From contig NC_044558.1 in the NCBI RefSeq assembly GCF_007565055.1, positions 78,331,444-78,395,443 on the forward strand: a DNA stretch of 64,000 bases, written 5' to 3'. The stretch is from Rhinopithecus roxellana (lineage: Eukaryota; Chordata; Mammalia; Primates; Cercopithecidae). A program made the position numbers and the translations under genes. The notes beneath the pieces were generated by a model. It saw only the letters and a program-made list of their open reading frames with translations, did no database searches and was not told the DNA's origin. Numbering within the stretch: the stretch's first letter is position 1; every line of letters begins with the position of its first letter. This document shows, piece after piece, positions 1-12,126 of the stretch.

Positions 1-507
1 TATTGTTCCTGGATGTATCTGTGAGTGTGTTGCCAAAAGAGATTGACATTTGAGTCAGTGGACTGGGAGAGGCAGACTCAGCCTCAATGTGAGTGGGCAC
101 CATCCAATCAGCTGCCAGTGTGGCTAGAATACAGCAGGTGGAAGCAGTTCGAAGGACTTGACTTGCTGAGTCTTCCAGCCTCCATCTTTCTCCCATGCTG
201 GATGCTTCCTGCCCTCGAACATCAGGCTCCAAGTTCTTCAGCTTCTGGACTCTTGGACTTACACCAGTGGTTTGTCAGGGGCTCTCCGGCCTTTGGCCAC
301 AGACTGAAGGCTGCACTGTTGGCTTCCCTGCTTTTGAGGTTTTGGGACTCGGTCTGGCTTCCTGGCTTCTCGGCTTGCAGACGGCCTACTGTGGGACCTC
401 ACCTTGTGATAGTGTGTGAGTCAATGCTCCTTAATAAACTCCCCTTCATATATATATATATCTGTCCTCTTAGTTCTGTCCCTTTAGGGAACCCTGACTA
501 ATATACA
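1..507 (+). mobile_element. MLT2-type (ERVL) LTR, cut by the window's left edge
   Basis: The wording is that of an ERVL-family LTR: a U3-like start truncated by the window edge, an AATAAA signal near 432 followed by a short U5, and a terminus reading ctgactaatataca. No ERVL internal sequence follows, so this is probably a solo LTR. An open frame of 158 codons crosses it but only reflects low stop density. I recognise it as MLT2A-like from memory of the family; the subfamily is not certain. Confidence 0.75.
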
Positions 508-804
508 GTGTTTTCATGTGTGCTTGTTACTATTTCAATCGAGATTATTATGTAATCATGATACCTGGTACTTTGCCTCATGAAGGAATGAGTTTAGGCT
601 TAAAGTTGTAGGAAGCCAAAGCAGCATTTAGGAGGATGCAGGTCCGTGAGGCATTCTGAAATTCCAGAACTGCAAGCATTGCTATCTGCTTTTATTTCTT
701 TAGGGATGCTTGGCCTTGAGCAGTTAAAGAAAAATAAGTATATTACTTGCCCATTAAAAGGCAGAGTTGTACCACAGAATCTTTCCAGTAAAATGAGTAA
801 AAGA
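508..804. other. Single-copy sequence, no gene seen
   Basis: AT-rich non-repetitive sequence between the ERVL LTR and the first Alu. Short frames here run into Alu sequence and show no recognisable domain. Confidence 0.6.
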
Positions 805-815
805 AGGTACTTAAT

Positions 816-1136
816 GGGCCGGGTGCTGTGGCTCATGCCTGTAATCCCAGCACTTTGGGAGGCTGAGGTCTTTACATCACCTGAGGTCGGGAGTTTGAGA
901 CCAGCCTGACCAACATGGAGAAAATCTGTCTCTACTAAAATACAAAAGTTAGCCAGGCGTAGTGGTGGGTGCCTGTAATCCCAGCTACTTGGGAGACTGA
1001 GGCAGCAGAATTGCTTGAACTTGGGAGGCAGAGGTTGCTGTGAACTGAGATCGTGCCATTGTACTCCAGCCTGGGCAACAAGAGCAAAACTCTGTCTCAA
1101 AAAAAACAAAAAAACAAAAAAACAAAACAAAAAAAC
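816..1136 (+). mobile_element. AluS-like SINE
   Basis: A full dimeric Alu with a (A5C)-type tail. It is flanked by a perfect 11-bp target-site duplication, aggtacttaat, at 805-815 and 1137-1147. The left arm has a local rearrangement ('gaggtctttacatcacctgagg') where the box B neighbourhood normally lies. Antisense frames over it encode the usual Alu-derived peptide. Confidence 0.95.
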
Positions 1137-1147
1137 AGGTACTTAAT

Positions 1148-2139
1148 AAATAAGTGAAAAGAGTCAAGGATGTTCCTGAAAAGAGATGAAGAGATATTGG
1201 TATTGATTTAGCCTATAGGCACCATAAGTATACCTGAAGAAGGCTCACTGCAAACTACTGGCTTCTCCCTTTTCTAAATTCTGGGACATGTTCACAGTTT
1301 TTGGAGCCTTATGTTGGATCAGGGAAAGTCTCAGCACTCCACGAGTTATCCTTTCACCCAAATGCTTCTTAAGAACATGTTCTTAGAATGGCCCACATCC
1401 TGGATTTAAACTCAAGCTCTGATATTCACTACCTCTGTAGCCACTTGAGATGTCACCTCCCTTGGACTCAGTTTCCCCATGGAATAAGGATTCTGGTGGT
1501 AACTTCCTCCTAGGACTATGATGAAGTTGGATTAAGTGAAAAAAAAAAAAAAAAAGAAAAACCCTTAGCCTAGGTCTTAACAGAAACACTCCTGGTAATT
1601 ATCCTCTCCAATTGTTCTGTCCAAATTAAACTCTATAGACAAAGCCTGTTGTTTGGATATTATTTTTAAATCATCATCTTTTGAAATATGACATACATAA
1701 CTAAGTAAATGTATAAATATATATGAGGCAGTGTCTGTGCAATGACTGATATGGATAGGTGCCATTCGTGGTAACGAGAATCTGGGATAAATTCCCCATG
1801 ACTGGTGCATGGGGTAGTTTGGAAAACAGGGGCAGTGGGGGTTCTCCGAGAGCTGAACTGGCCAGAGTGGGCTGGGCCAAGGAAGTGGGGATTGAGCAGG
1901 AGCTGGGTGTCAGGTAGGATGTCATGGGGACTGCTGTGAGCACAGGAGGGGCTCGAGCGATTCAAAAATTGCGGGATTCCACTTTTAGGTCCCAGGATTT
2001 TCTCCAAAAGTGAGAAAACATGGCTGCGTCTTGTCCATCTTTGGATGCGGTAAAAACTAGAGAGAGGAATGAATAGGCAGCGCGCAGAGGATTCTTAGGA
2101 CAGTGAAAGCAGTCTGCATGACACCACACTGGTGGATAC
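1148..2139. other. Intergenic sequence with an A-run, no gene seen
   Basis: Contains an A-rich run near 1540-1560 and an otherwise mixed composition. Several overlapping minus-strand frames of 68-113 codons start here. None shows a domain or codon pattern I would trust. Confidence 0.55.
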
Positions 2140-2357
2140 ACATCATCATACGTCTGTCCAAACCCACAGAATGGACACCACCAGGAATGAACCCTAATGT
2201 CAGTTATGGACATTGGGCCATAATGACTTGTTAATACAAGCTTATCCATTGTAACAAGCGGACTACTCCGGTTAGGGATGCTGAGACTGAGGGAGGCTGT
2301 ACCTGTGCGGGGGGAGGAGGGTTATGGGAAATCTCTGTACCTTCCACTCAATTTTGC
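2140..2357 (+). mobile_element. Ancient L1 3'-end fragment (tentative)
   Basis: Wording such as 'gaatgaaccctaatgtcagttatggac' in pieces, then 'ggaggctgtacctgtg' and 'ctcaattttgctgc', resembles the 3' end of old mammalian L1 (L1M) copies. It is diverged and interrupted on the right by Alu sequence. Confidence 0.5.
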
Positions 2358-2973
2358 TGCGAATAGTTGGCTATGCACAGTGGCTCATGCCTGTGGTCCC
2401 AGAACTTTGAGAGGCCAGGGGGAGGGGGATTGCTTGAGTCCAGGACTTTGAGACCAGGCTGGGCAACATGGTGAGACCACATCTCTACAAAGCACTTTTT
2501 AAAATTACCCAGATAAGGGCGGGGAGTGGTGGCTCACACCTGTAATCCCAACACTTTGGGAGGCTGAGGCAGGTGGATCATGAGGTCAGGAGATCAAGAC
2601 CATCCTGGCCAACATGGCAAAACCTCATCTCTACTGGAAAAAAAAAAAAAAAAATAGCTGGGCGTGGTGGCACATACCTGTAATCCCAGCTACTCAAGAG
2701 GCTGAGGCAGGAGAATCGCTTGAATCAGGGAGTTGGAGGTTGCAGTGAGCCAAGATCATGCCATTGCACTCCAGCCTGGTGACAGCGAGACTCTGTCTCA
2801 TTAAAAAAAAAAAAAAAAAATTACCCAGGTATGGTGGCACATGCCTGTAGTCCCAGCTACTTGGGAGACTGTGGTAGGAGAATTGCTTGATCCCAAGAGG
2901 TTGAGGCTGCAGTGAGAATAATTGTGCCACTGGACTCCAGTCTGGGTGACAGAGGGACCTTATCTCAAAAAAA
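2358..2973 (+). mobile_element. Old Alu (AluJ-like) split by a younger Alu
   Basis: The left arm occupies about 2358-2512 and the right arm about 2821-2969. A younger Alu sits between them. The right arm resumes exactly after the duplicated target aaaattacccag. High divergence from the consensus marks this as the older copy. Confidence 0.85.
2513..2820 (+). mobile_element. AluS/Y-like SINE nested in an older Alu
   Basis: A complete Alu with an expanded A-linker (about 2637-2654) and an A-tail. The duplicated target aaaattacccag lies at 2501-2512 and 2817-2828, inside the host Alu's A-rich centre, a typical L1-endonuclease site. Confidence 0.9.
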
Positions 2974-3414
2974 AGTTTTATTAAAATAAAAATAAAGTAA
3001 TGAAATACGTGTATAAATACATAATTGGGGAGCAACAATAAATAAAGTTTATTTTTAAAAAATGACTGTAGGTGAGTAGCAATTTGTGAATTTAAGTTGT
3101 CTTCATGGCCTGGAAGCCAAATGGGTTTGTAACTCCTTGGTAAGAGGCTGTGGCATAGAGTGTGTCTGTGTGTGAGAGAGACTGGGAAGATGCGAGTTAA
3201 GTAAAATGACTTCAGGCTTGGGGATGAAGTCAATTCCCTAATGAAATGATCAGGCAGTGGAAACAGTTCATTTTCTGGTCTCACGTTGTCCATGTTTGTT
3301 TAATTTCCTCCACCTCTGTGTCCTCTATTGTGTTCTGTCAAAGCAGGAGCCTGCACCAGATACTCTCGTGAACTTTCTCCTAATAAAAGGAACCCCTTAT
3401 CTTTGACAGGATAT
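2974..3414. other. Intergenic, AT-rich then mixed; no gene seen
   Basis: A stretch near 2970-3060 is A/T-dominated with several AATAAA words. The rest is single-copy sequence. The 199-codon minus frame here is largely antisense Alu at its far end and is not a gene. Confidence 0.55.
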
Positions 3415-3423
3415 CATGGCAAA

Positions 3424-3674
3424 TTTTTATTATTATTATTATTTGAGATGGAGTTTCACTCTTGTTGCCCAGGCTGGAGTGCCACGGTGCGATCTCAGCT
3501 CACTGCAACCTCTGCCTCTTGGGTTGAAGCTATTCTCCTGCCTCAGCCTCCCGAGTAGCTGGGATTACAGGTGTGTGCCAACACACATGGCAATTTTGTG
3601 TTTTTTAGTAGAGGTGGTATTTCTCCATGTTGGTCAAGCTGGTCTCAAACTCCTGACCTCAGGTGATCTGTCCG
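3424..3674 (-). mobile_element. 5'-truncated Alu
   Basis: Antisense Alu with a (TTA)n-derived tail on the left, lacking its final promoter-end segment on the right. The 9-bp target duplication catggcaaa at 3415-3423 and 3675-3683 shows that the truncation happened at insertion. Confidence 0.9.
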
Positions 3675-3683
3675 CATGGCAAA

Positions 3684-4799
3684 CTTTTAACCAATCAAGT
3701 GAGGAGGGAAATAATCATTGTGAGACTACTGACTATTGTTACACTCTGTTAAATTTAGCAACACAGTCATTTCTATAAACGATTTAATACGAAAGGTCAT
3801 GAAACATGTGGATGTTTAGATCTCAGGCTCCTCATCCCATAAGCTTTTTGCAGCTTCATTGCCTTGGCTGCCGTACAGGTTCCATTTAAATGCCCTGATA
3901 GAGGATTATGGCACCTGACAGATAGCCAATGTGTTTCCTGAAGATCGTGCACATTAAATGTCTTGTCACTCTGCCAAAAAAATGATAGTTGTGCAGGCTT
4001 CACTTTGGCAGGGGTAACAGAGGCCTGCCCTAGGATCAGATGTATGTCTGTTTTCAGTTACATTAGCTATAGCTGCTTTGAATCTCCTGTTTAGTCATTC
4101 ATTAAAATTAGCACCTCTTTTCTGTCAGATGCCGCAAGATTGTCAATAGATGCCACATTTATAGAATATACACAGGGCATGCTTTAGACTAAAAATATAT
4201 TTGCTGCTTGTGTGAAATTCATATTTAAGTGTCTACGCGAATCTGGCAGCCCTGGCCCTCGGTCGGTATGTTGTCTGGTGGAAACACCCCACCACATTCA
4301 CAGACAGTCACAATGCAGTGCAGTCAGGGCCGTGAGGGAGAGACAGCAGTGAGTACTTGGGACATTGCAGCAGCGGCAGCCAAGCCAGGTTGCTGGAGGC
4401 CAGAGAAGTCTGCCTTCAGGAGTTAACATACAAAATGAGGCACAAAAGACAGTAAGAAATAGGCCAAGCAAAGGAGCTGAAGGTGGGTCTTGAGAAAGAG
4501 GGGGCAGAAGATATATCAGACATTCCCAGTGGGCCACCCTATCTATAGCTTTTGAAACTGTCCGTGTGAATCTTCCACTCTACCATGAACTTGTGACTTC
4601 TCATACGTGTGCTTCTGTGCCTTACATCTCCCCCTCCTACCCACAACTGTGAAAAAGTCAACTGTCTGACTGTTGGGTGGATGGGACATCTGAAGAATAA
4701 GAGTAACCTGTCCCCAGGAGCAGCCCTTCATGAATGACTCTTAGTGGGTGGAGTATAAGTACCCCAGGTCCTTCACACCTCAGATGGAAAAATTCTGAG
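3684..4799. other. Intergenic sequence, no gene seen
   Basis: Single-copy sequence of mixed composition. Short open frames on both strands lack recognisable domains or convincing splice context. Confidence 0.55.
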
Positions 4800-5020
4800 A
4801 CAAGTCTGCTGCAATTTTTCCTGACACTTCCTCACCCAAAGATCTGGTGATCCCTGTGGTTGCTGGCCAGAGAGAGCACCCTCTGGCATCTCTTTCTCTT
4901 ATTCTACCAGATTCCCACTTCTTGTCCAGTCTTTCCTGAACTTCTCAAATAAACACTCTTCACTTGAACCTGTGCCTCAGGGTTTGTTTCTGGAAGAACC
5001 AAAGCTAAGAGGTGAACACT
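4800..5020 (+). mobile_element. LTR-like fragment with polyadenylation signal (tentative)
   Basis: A CT-rich stretch leads to 'caaataaacactc' followed by 'gcctcagggtttg' and 'ggaagaaccaaagctaag'. This order (signal, short U5, gaacc-aaactaag end) is shared with several primate ERV LTRs. I cannot name the family. Confidence 0.35.
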
Positions 5021-6417
5021 AAGATAAGTAGCAGACACTGTCTGTGTAAGAACAACATACCCGCTCAAAGCTAGCTGGGATATGGGATGTGGACAATGAG
5101 TGCCCAGAGGTCAGGCTGGGCTTCAGATACAGTAGGATATTTGGAATTACTCTTAAAATGGTGGGGAAATGTTATATGGGAATAATCAGAGGAACAATAT
5201 GATTAGATTAGTGTCTTACACATGGCTTTCTGCCAGGGGTTTGGAGGAGTTGAAAGAAGGTAAAATGGAAGTACAGGAAAGCAAGTAGGAGCTGCTTTCA
5301 GCAGTCATGCAAGGGGGCAGAGGAAGTGTTGGAGTGCAGAAGTAGGCCCACAACACACCAGCAGCACCATGTGGACTAGGAGGATATGGGGACAATGGAG
5401 AGAAATGATGGAAACACTGGTTCCTGCTTGCATGCTTGAGGAGACAGCATCCCTTAAGCTAAACCAGAAGCCACGCAGGTCTCCATTTGATGGGAAAATG
5501 TTAGAATTAACTGCTTATTCTTCAGTGCCACAAGGAAGAATCAGCATTCAGACAAAAAGTTTTCTCAGCAAGGCAATTTTACTTTTGGCAGAAAGGGTGC
5601 TACCCGTCTTCACTCCTACCATGACAGCACTCCAAACAAAGGGAGACAGGAATATTTATCCCTTACGCATGAGGCCCCTACTCCTGTATCTTATCTCCAT
5701 TGGCTGAAGTTGGACCTCACAGTCTATGCTACATCTGATTGGCTAACAATCTAAAATTTTCCTAAATAGGTAAAGACAGTGGGGAACAAAGAAAAAGAGG
5801 AAGTTGCTTACAAGAAGGCTTATAGGAGTAATAACATTTCCAAATAAGGAAGGGACATAAGCTATGGGCTGGAACATGCCTGGGCACTTTCAGACATGCC
5901 TGAGCAAACTAGAACAAATACTGAGGTTAAAGTACAAAGATACATAATATGCTCATTCAATTAGACATAATGGCTACCTAAGGTTCAACAAAGAGTTATT
6001 ACTATAAAATATAGAGGCTTGAAGAAAGTTAGTTTCTAAGAGAAGATATTATTTTTAACACTTATGATTTAAAGAAGGAAACTTTGAAGAGAAACTTTTT
6101 ACTTTCCAGAGAAAACATCCAGTTCTTCCTGCCCTCAAACATCTGGAGGCATGTGGCTAACACTTGCAGTTCTATGACCTACAGATTCCAAATTTACTTC
6201 TCCAAACAGCCAGAGATTCTTAGAGATTACAAATTATTGGGTGTTAAATTCTACAAATTCTTCATGGCAGAATTCTCATCATCCATTCTTTTTTATGTCT
6301 AGAATATCAACATGGGTCACCTCCATTTAAACAAACTTTGCTCACCCTAGTTATAATATTCAGTCTCTTGATTTTTACAAGCACACAACACACAGATGTG
6401 CACACATGTCTATGCAT

Positions 6418-6450
<33 letters not shown>

Positions 6451-7049
6451 CCTACTAAGCATTACATAAGCTTAACTGCTCTTACTGAACATTTTGGGCT
6501 TCTGAAAGATAATTCAATATGTACCCATACAACCTTCAGCTCTTCAAATACTTCCTCTACTCACTACTGTACCTACATTTCTCTCTCCATGGAGATATGT
6601 GTGTGCACATACACATGTATGCAATTTTTTATGAACCAGTGAGAGTAAGTTGCAGACAGCACTCCCCTTTACCCTGTAAAAATGCCAGTGTATATTCTTA
6701 AGCACAAGTATACGCACTTCCTAACCACAATGCAATTATCAAAATCAGGAATCCGGACATTGATCAAATACTGTTATCAAATTATCAAGTGCTTTTTACA
6801 CTAATGTAATGGTGTTATGGTGGAGAAGTGTTTGTCATATACCTCACCTCACTTCTCCACCTGACCAATGGGGAGCCAGCTAGTGGGGGAGGGGTGGTTG
6901 ACTCTCAGGGTCTCAGATTCCACCTCCATGTCCTTGGCAGCCTGCATCTTGTGCTCTATCACAGGCTATTACCCTCAAGAATGCATCTTTGCCCCATGAA
7001 TTATCTTCCATTCCTTCCATAGGACAAAAAGGGATTCTGCAACCCAAAA
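5021..7049. other. Intergenic sequence with a CA microsatellite, no gene seen
   Basis: Single-copy sequence. Near 5560-5760 there is LTR-like wording on the minus strand ('ggcaattttacttttggcag', 'ctgattggctaac') that I cannot assign. The 112-codon plus frame at 5369 has no recognisable domain. Confidence 0.5.
6419..6449. repeat. (CA)n microsatellite
   Basis: About 15 uninterrupted CA units. They account for the Thr-His repeat seen in one translated frame. Confidence 0.95.
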
Positions 7050-7056
7050 GATAGAA

Positions 7057-7378
7057 GTATTTATTTATCTATTTATTTATTGAGACAGGGCCTTACTCTG
7101 TCACCCAGGCTGGAATGTAGTAGTATAATCACAACTCACTGCAGCCTTGAACTTGAACTTCTGGGCTCAAGCAATCCTCCCACCTCAGCCTGCAGAGTAG
7201 CTGGGGCTATTGGCATGAACCACCTTGCCTAGTTAATTTTGCTATTTTTTTTTTTTTTAAGAGATGGAAAAAATTGTTACGTTGCCCAGGCTGGTCTCAA
7301 ATTCCTGGCCTCAAGTGATTCTCCTAACTTGACCTCCCAAAATATTGGGATTACAGGTATGAACTACTGCACTTGACT
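7057..7378 (-). mobile_element. AluJ-like SINE
   Basis: Diverged antisense Alu ending in a TTTA-rich tail on the left. The probable 7-bp duplication gatagaa lies at 7050-7056 and 7379-7385. Many CpG-derived changes suit an old copy. Confidence 0.85.
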
Positions 7379-7567
7379 GATAGAAACACTTAAATAAGTC
7401 TTGGGGTGCCACTTTGACCAAGAAATCTGTGATGATAGGTGTGATGTCCACTGACCTGAAACAATGAGTTTTTACTCGTCCAGTGAAATATACCCACTCA
7501 AATTCATATCTCTTCCTCTTTATGTTTTTCTATATTCTAAAGTATTCAGATTAACATATTAAAAATA

Positions 7568-7906
7568 TGGCCAGGTGTAGTGGGTCATGCCTGTAATCCC
7601 AGCACCTTGGGAGGCTGACGCAGGCAGATCACTCGAGCCTAGGAATTCAAGACCAGTCTGGGCAACATGGTGAAACCACATCTCTATTAAAAATACAAAA
7701 AAATTAGCTGGGCATGGTGGTGCACACCTATAGTCCCAGCTACTCGGGAGGCTGAGGCACATGAATCACTTGAACTCTGGAGACAGAGGGTGCAGTCAGC
7801 CAATATTGCACCACTGCACTCCAGCTTGGGTGACGAGCAAGACTCTGTTTCAAAATTTTATATATATATATGTTATATATTTATATTTCAAAATATATAT
7901 GATGAT
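7568..7906 (+). mobile_element. Alu with a decayed AT-rich tail
   Basis: Full Alu body to about 7850. Its A-tail has evolved into a (TA)-rich tract at about 7853-7906. The target duplication atattaaaaata is present at 7556-7567 and 7907-7918, so the AT tract belongs to the element. Confidence 0.9.
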
Positions 7907-7918
7907 ATATTAAAAATA

Positions 7919-8883
7919 CTAATTCTCTTCATATGTTCCTCACAATAATTAAGCTCCATGAATGCAAGCACTGCACTTGCTTTATTCTTAGTGTCTGTTA
8001 GCTAATCGATGCTTGTTAGATATTTGTCAATTGACAAAATTATTGAATAACGAATGCAAAACCAAGTACCTAAAGAGTTTCTTTAGCTTTATGCCTTGGC
8101 AGAGGACAAAAGAGAAAAGGATGAGGCTGTTGCTGAACATTATTTGGTGCTTCTCATGTTAATAAACCCAGCAGATGGGAGGTGACAAGTGTTGGAAAAT
8201 TGTTCCTGGCCATGGTATGTGTAACAGGGGGCCCTGTCTATGATCCTTTGAACAATTAAGAGTTTACTTGTGGTTTACTAAGCAGAGGATATATTGGGTT
8301 TTATAGCATAGGTGGAGAGGAAAAAGAAGAGAATTGGCCCTTAAAGTGAGTTTCTTCATCTGCTTATAATTCATGCCTTGGCAGCAGATGCTCCCCTGTC
8401 CTGACGTTTGGAGAAAAGACGAACACCAACACGAAGTGGCAAGAGTTTCTTTTATCCTTCCTCCATGCCCACTGCTTAATCAATATTAAAGTCCTACTGC
8501 CACGAGTGATGAATGGCTCAGGAGCGTCACAGCTCAGTGGCTCCTAGTGCCAGGTGAGCTGGCAGCTGCCACCGCCATCCCACCTGTGACCCACCTGTGT
8601 CTTTCCAAGATGGCCAAAAACAAACTTTCTCTTCAAATGTTGCTTTTTAGCCAGTGTTGATCAAGAAAGTTAATGAGTCATTAACCTCTGAGTATTGAGT
8701 TAGATTTTTAGGCTTTATTAGACGGAGGTGCCCCAAAACTAAATTCCCTTTTTTGAAAGAAAGAAGTTGCTTTATAGCCAGTGATGGACACCAGGGTGGC
8801 TGTTGCACAGGGAGGAAGAGAAAGGACCGTGAGATGAAGGTGCATGAGCTGGGGTCATACCACACAGAGCCTCGTCAACCATT

Positions 8884-8933
<50 letters not shown>

Positions 8934-9098
8934 TGAAATTCTAAGTGTAATGAGATGGAATTGAAAACTCTGAAAAGACAGAGTGTCATGATAGAAGTTA
9001 ATCTTTAAAAGGATCTTTCTGGCCTAGGGCTGAAAGAGCATCATAGAGACATACTAGGAAATTGTGATAAACATCCAGGAAAGGGTAGATCATGTGTG
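7919..9098. other. Intergenic sequence, no gene seen
   Basis: Mixed single-copy DNA holding the GA microsatellite described separately. The segment 8395-8620 is more GC-rich, but I see no promoter or exon signature strong enough to call. Confidence 0.55.
8887..8929. repeat. (GA)n microsatellite
   Basis: About 21 uninterrupted GA units. They account for the Arg-Glu repeat in one translated frame. Confidence 0.95.
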
Positions 9099-9474
9099 TG
9101 ATGTGGTTTGGATCTGTGTCCCTGCCCAAATCTCATGTTAAGTTGTAATTCCCAGTGTTGGAGAAGGGGCCTGGTGGGAGGTGATTGGGTCATGAGGATG
9201 GATTTCCTTCTTGCTGTTCTTATGATAGTGAGTGAGTTCTCAGGAAATCTGGTTATTTAAAAGTATGTACCCCCTTCACTCTCTTCCTCCTTCTCTGACC
9301 ATGTAAGATGTGCCTGCTTCCCTTCACCTTCCACCATGATTGTAAGTTTCTCGAGGCCTCCCCAGCCTTGCTTTCTGTACAGCCTGCAGAGCTGTGAGTC
9401 AATTAAACCTCTTTTATTTGTAAATTACCCAGTCTCAGTAGTTCTTTATAGCAATATGAGAATGGACTAATTCA
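9099..9474 (+). mobile_element. THE1-type MaLR solo LTR
   Basis: Begins tgatgtggtttgg and ends with ggactaattca. It has the family's 'gggaggtgattgggtcatg' block, a 'gtgagtgagttctca' block, and an AATTAAA-like signal near 9400. The five bases on either side (gtgtg / gtgag) are a nearly intact ERV-style duplication. No internal sequence is present, so this is a recombined solo LTR. Confidence 0.9.
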
Positions 9475-9479
9475 GTGAG

Positions 9480-10261
9480 GAATAAGAAGCTGGCAGTGGA
9501 AATAGAGACATGTGGACTAATTTGCAATCTATCTTTGATGATTTTAGTATCTTATTATATATAAGGGAAGATTTAAAGCCTATTTAAGGTTTATAAATTT
9601 AGATACAATTAATAACTTATTGCTTTGATATCACCTGACATTACTGGCCTTTGGAATGTGAGCGGAGGCCATCTGGGGACCTGTCTGCTGGGTAACCCAT
9701 TGGTTTTGGTGGCACACAGCTGCAGAATGAAACCCGAACATCTGCTACCCTTAGCAACCTCCATTCTACCATCTCAGGTCCTGCAAAGTCTGTTCCTGGA
9801 GAGGTTGCTGGAAGGAGCCCCAGCACGTCCCCTCCTGAAGGTGTCAGCCACTCACACACTAATGGTCATGCCAAAGGTGTTTTCTTATGATGTTCCTCAG
9901 CCATGGACCACTGGGGTGCCAGAGTAGTACTGGGGATCCCTGCAGAGGCAGAGTTATAAGCACTGGCCCCTTCCCACTCTAACCACAGTCAATCTGGTGT
10001 CCCTGGCAGCCAGTCCATCTCAGTTGATGGCATCTCTGTCCTTCCAGGTCAAAGTCTCTGACTCACTTTTGCCCCATTTCTTTCTCTCATACCGTATCCA
10101 ATCTGTCAGGAAATCTTCTTGCCACCTCCTTCAAATGTACACAGATTCTGACCCACTTCTCACCGCCACCCTGCTACTCCCAGTTCTCATCCACCATGGC
10201 CTTTCCCCTGGATTCTGCAGTGTACCCATGATGGTCTCCCTGCTTCTACCCTTGACCCCTC
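9480..10261. other. Intergenic sequence, no gene seen
   Basis: Single-copy sequence. Open frames of 100 and 126 codons on the plus strand (starting 9625 and 9997) show no domain, signal peptide or repeat I recognise. The second runs into the neighbouring LTR, which argues against a gene. Confidence 0.55.
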
Positions 10262-10762
10262 GATTAGTCAGGGTCCTCCAGAGAAGCAGAACAGACAGGT
10301 CTGGATGCATCAGAGGAGATTTATCATGGGGATTAGCTCACAGGATTATGGAGGCTGAGAAGTCCCATGATCTGTGAGCTGAAGAGTGAAGAAAGCAGAT
10401 GCTGTGATTTAGTCTGAGTCTGAAGGTCTGAGAACCAGGAGAGCTCTGTTGTATTCCAGAGTCCAGAAGTCTGAAAGCCCAAAAACCAGGAACTCTGACG
10501 TCCCAGCGCAGGAGAAGATGGATGTCCCAGCTGAAAAAGAGAGACGGAGAACTCACCCTTCCTCTGCTATTTTAAATTTATTTAGGCTTTCCAAAGATTA
10601 GATGATGTTCACCCACACTGGTGATTGTAAATCCTTTACACTCAGCCTGGCAACTCAAATACTAATGTCTTCCAGAAACATCCTCCAGACACACCCAAAA
10701 ATAATGTTTACCAGCTATCTGGGTACCCCTGAGCCCAGTCAAATTGACAGATAGAATTAACA
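10262..10762 (-). mobile_element. MLT2-like (ERVL) LTR
   Basis: Read on the minus strand, the U5 end ('ctctggaggaccctgacta') lies at the left boundary, and the U3 start, with tgtcaatttgactgg-type wording, lies near 10762. It is the same superfamily as the LTR at the window's left edge but more diverged and in the opposite orientation. Confidence 0.7.
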
Positions 10763-11255
10763 CTACATCCTCCATGACCCCATGCACACTCAAGGGTGTG
10801 GCAGCAGCCGGTGGGCCCCTCCTGCAACATGAGGCAGTGCCATCCCATTACACTCAGAGCAAAACTGTGTCATCTTATAGTCAGTCCTCTGAACCCCAGG
10901 TTTTGCATCTCAGATTCAAAAACACAGTATTTGCTGGATGCAAAGACTGCAGATTTGGAAAGTGGACATGGGCATGCCCAGAAGTCAGCATCTGCTGGAG
11001 TTCCTGATGGATCCTGAGAGACTGAGAGACTGTATGTATCTCTTTTAATATATTTCAAAGCTACACGTGATCTCCTCCCAGGCCTTTTTGAGCATTTCTC
11101 CTCCTACGCTCTTCTCAACTGTGTTCTCCCCACACTGACTTCCCGGCCTGGTCTTTCTGGGAACACACTGGGCCTGCTCCCCACTCAGGGCCTGGGCCGT
11201 GCCCGTTCCCTTTGCCAGGCACTTGGTCAAGCTCAACAGCTTCAAGTCATTGCTC
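10763..11255. other. Single-copy sequence, no gene seen
   Basis: Mixed composition. Overlapping frames of 60-90 codons on both strands suggest nothing but low stop density. Confidence 0.5.
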
Positions 11256-11266
11256 AAAAGTCACAT

Positions 11267-11556
11267 CTGGCTGGGTGCTGCGGCTGGTGCCTGGAATCCC
11301 AAATCTTTGGGAGGCAGAGGTGGGTGGACTATCTGAGGTCAGGCATTCGAGACCAGCCTGGTCAACATAGTGAAACCCCGTCTCTAATAAAAATACAAAA
11401 ATTAGCCAGGCATGGTGGTGGGCACCTGTAATCCCAGCTACTCAGGAGGCTGAGGCAGGAGAATCTCTTGAATCTGGGAGGCGGAGGTTGAGTAACCTGA
11501 GATCTCACTACTGCACTCCACTCTGGGTGATAAGAGTGAAACTCCGTCAAACAAAA
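11267..11556 (+). mobile_element. Alu SINE
   Basis: Dimeric Alu with a short (CAAAC)A tail. The target duplication aaaagtcacat occurs at 11256-11266 and 11557-11567. Confidence 0.93.
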
Positions 11557-11827
11557 AAAAGTCACATGTCCCCTGGTTTATCCTCACTGCATGGTTTAAA
11601 ATGGAAGCCACAGCCCTGCCCAGCCTGCACGAACTCTCGATTGCCTTATTCTGCTCTTTCCTTTGCTCCACAGTACGCATCTCTTTATAACAAGGCACGT
11701 GATTCACTTCTCCTTTGTTTCTGTTCTCCCTTTCGCCAGCCCTCAGAATAGAAATCTTACAAGTAGAGAAATCTTTGTGTGTTTGGTCCCTGCCCTCTCA
11801 GAACTAACATTGCTGGAGAGGGAGAGA

Positions 11828-11828
<1 letters not shown>

Positions 11829-11868
<40 letters not shown>
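11829..11868. repeat. (CA)n microsatellite
   Basis: About 20 uninterrupted CA units in otherwise single-copy DNA. Confidence 0.95.
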
Positions 11869-11870
<2 letters not shown>

Positions 11871-11939
11871 TCACATGTGTATCACTTACAAGATGAGGAG
11901 AAAGGATGGGACGTTTTTCTGGGGTTTAAGGCATATTAT

Positions 11940-12080
11940 TTTCAATAGGATGGTTAGAGAAGATGTCACTGGGAGGGGACATTTGAGCAGATGCCTGCAG
12001 TCAAAGGGGAGGCTCTTTCAGATGTGAGGGAAGAGCATTTCTGGTAGAGGCAACGGCAGGTGTGAGACGGGAATTTGTGC
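11940..12080 (+). mobile_element. L2 fragment (tentative)
   Basis: 'gggacatttgagcagatgcc' followed by 'ggaagagcatttctggtaga' and 'ggcaacggcagg' follows the order of the mammalian L2 3' region. Short and diverged. Confidence 0.55.
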
Positions 12081-12126
12081 TGCCACAGTTATCGCCAGTG
12101 CCCTGCCCCACAGCTGCTGATCCCAC

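Noticed and set aside
25..501. 158-codon frame at the left edge
   Set aside because: It lies entirely in the MLT2-type LTR, which has no coding function.
600..1167. 176-codon and similar minus-strand frames with SFALVAQAGVQWHDL-type sequence
   Set aside because: This is the standard peptide read from antisense Alu. The same pattern recurs at 3416, 13556, 15074, 17173, 17737, 53068, 54197, 56297, 57360 and 59937.
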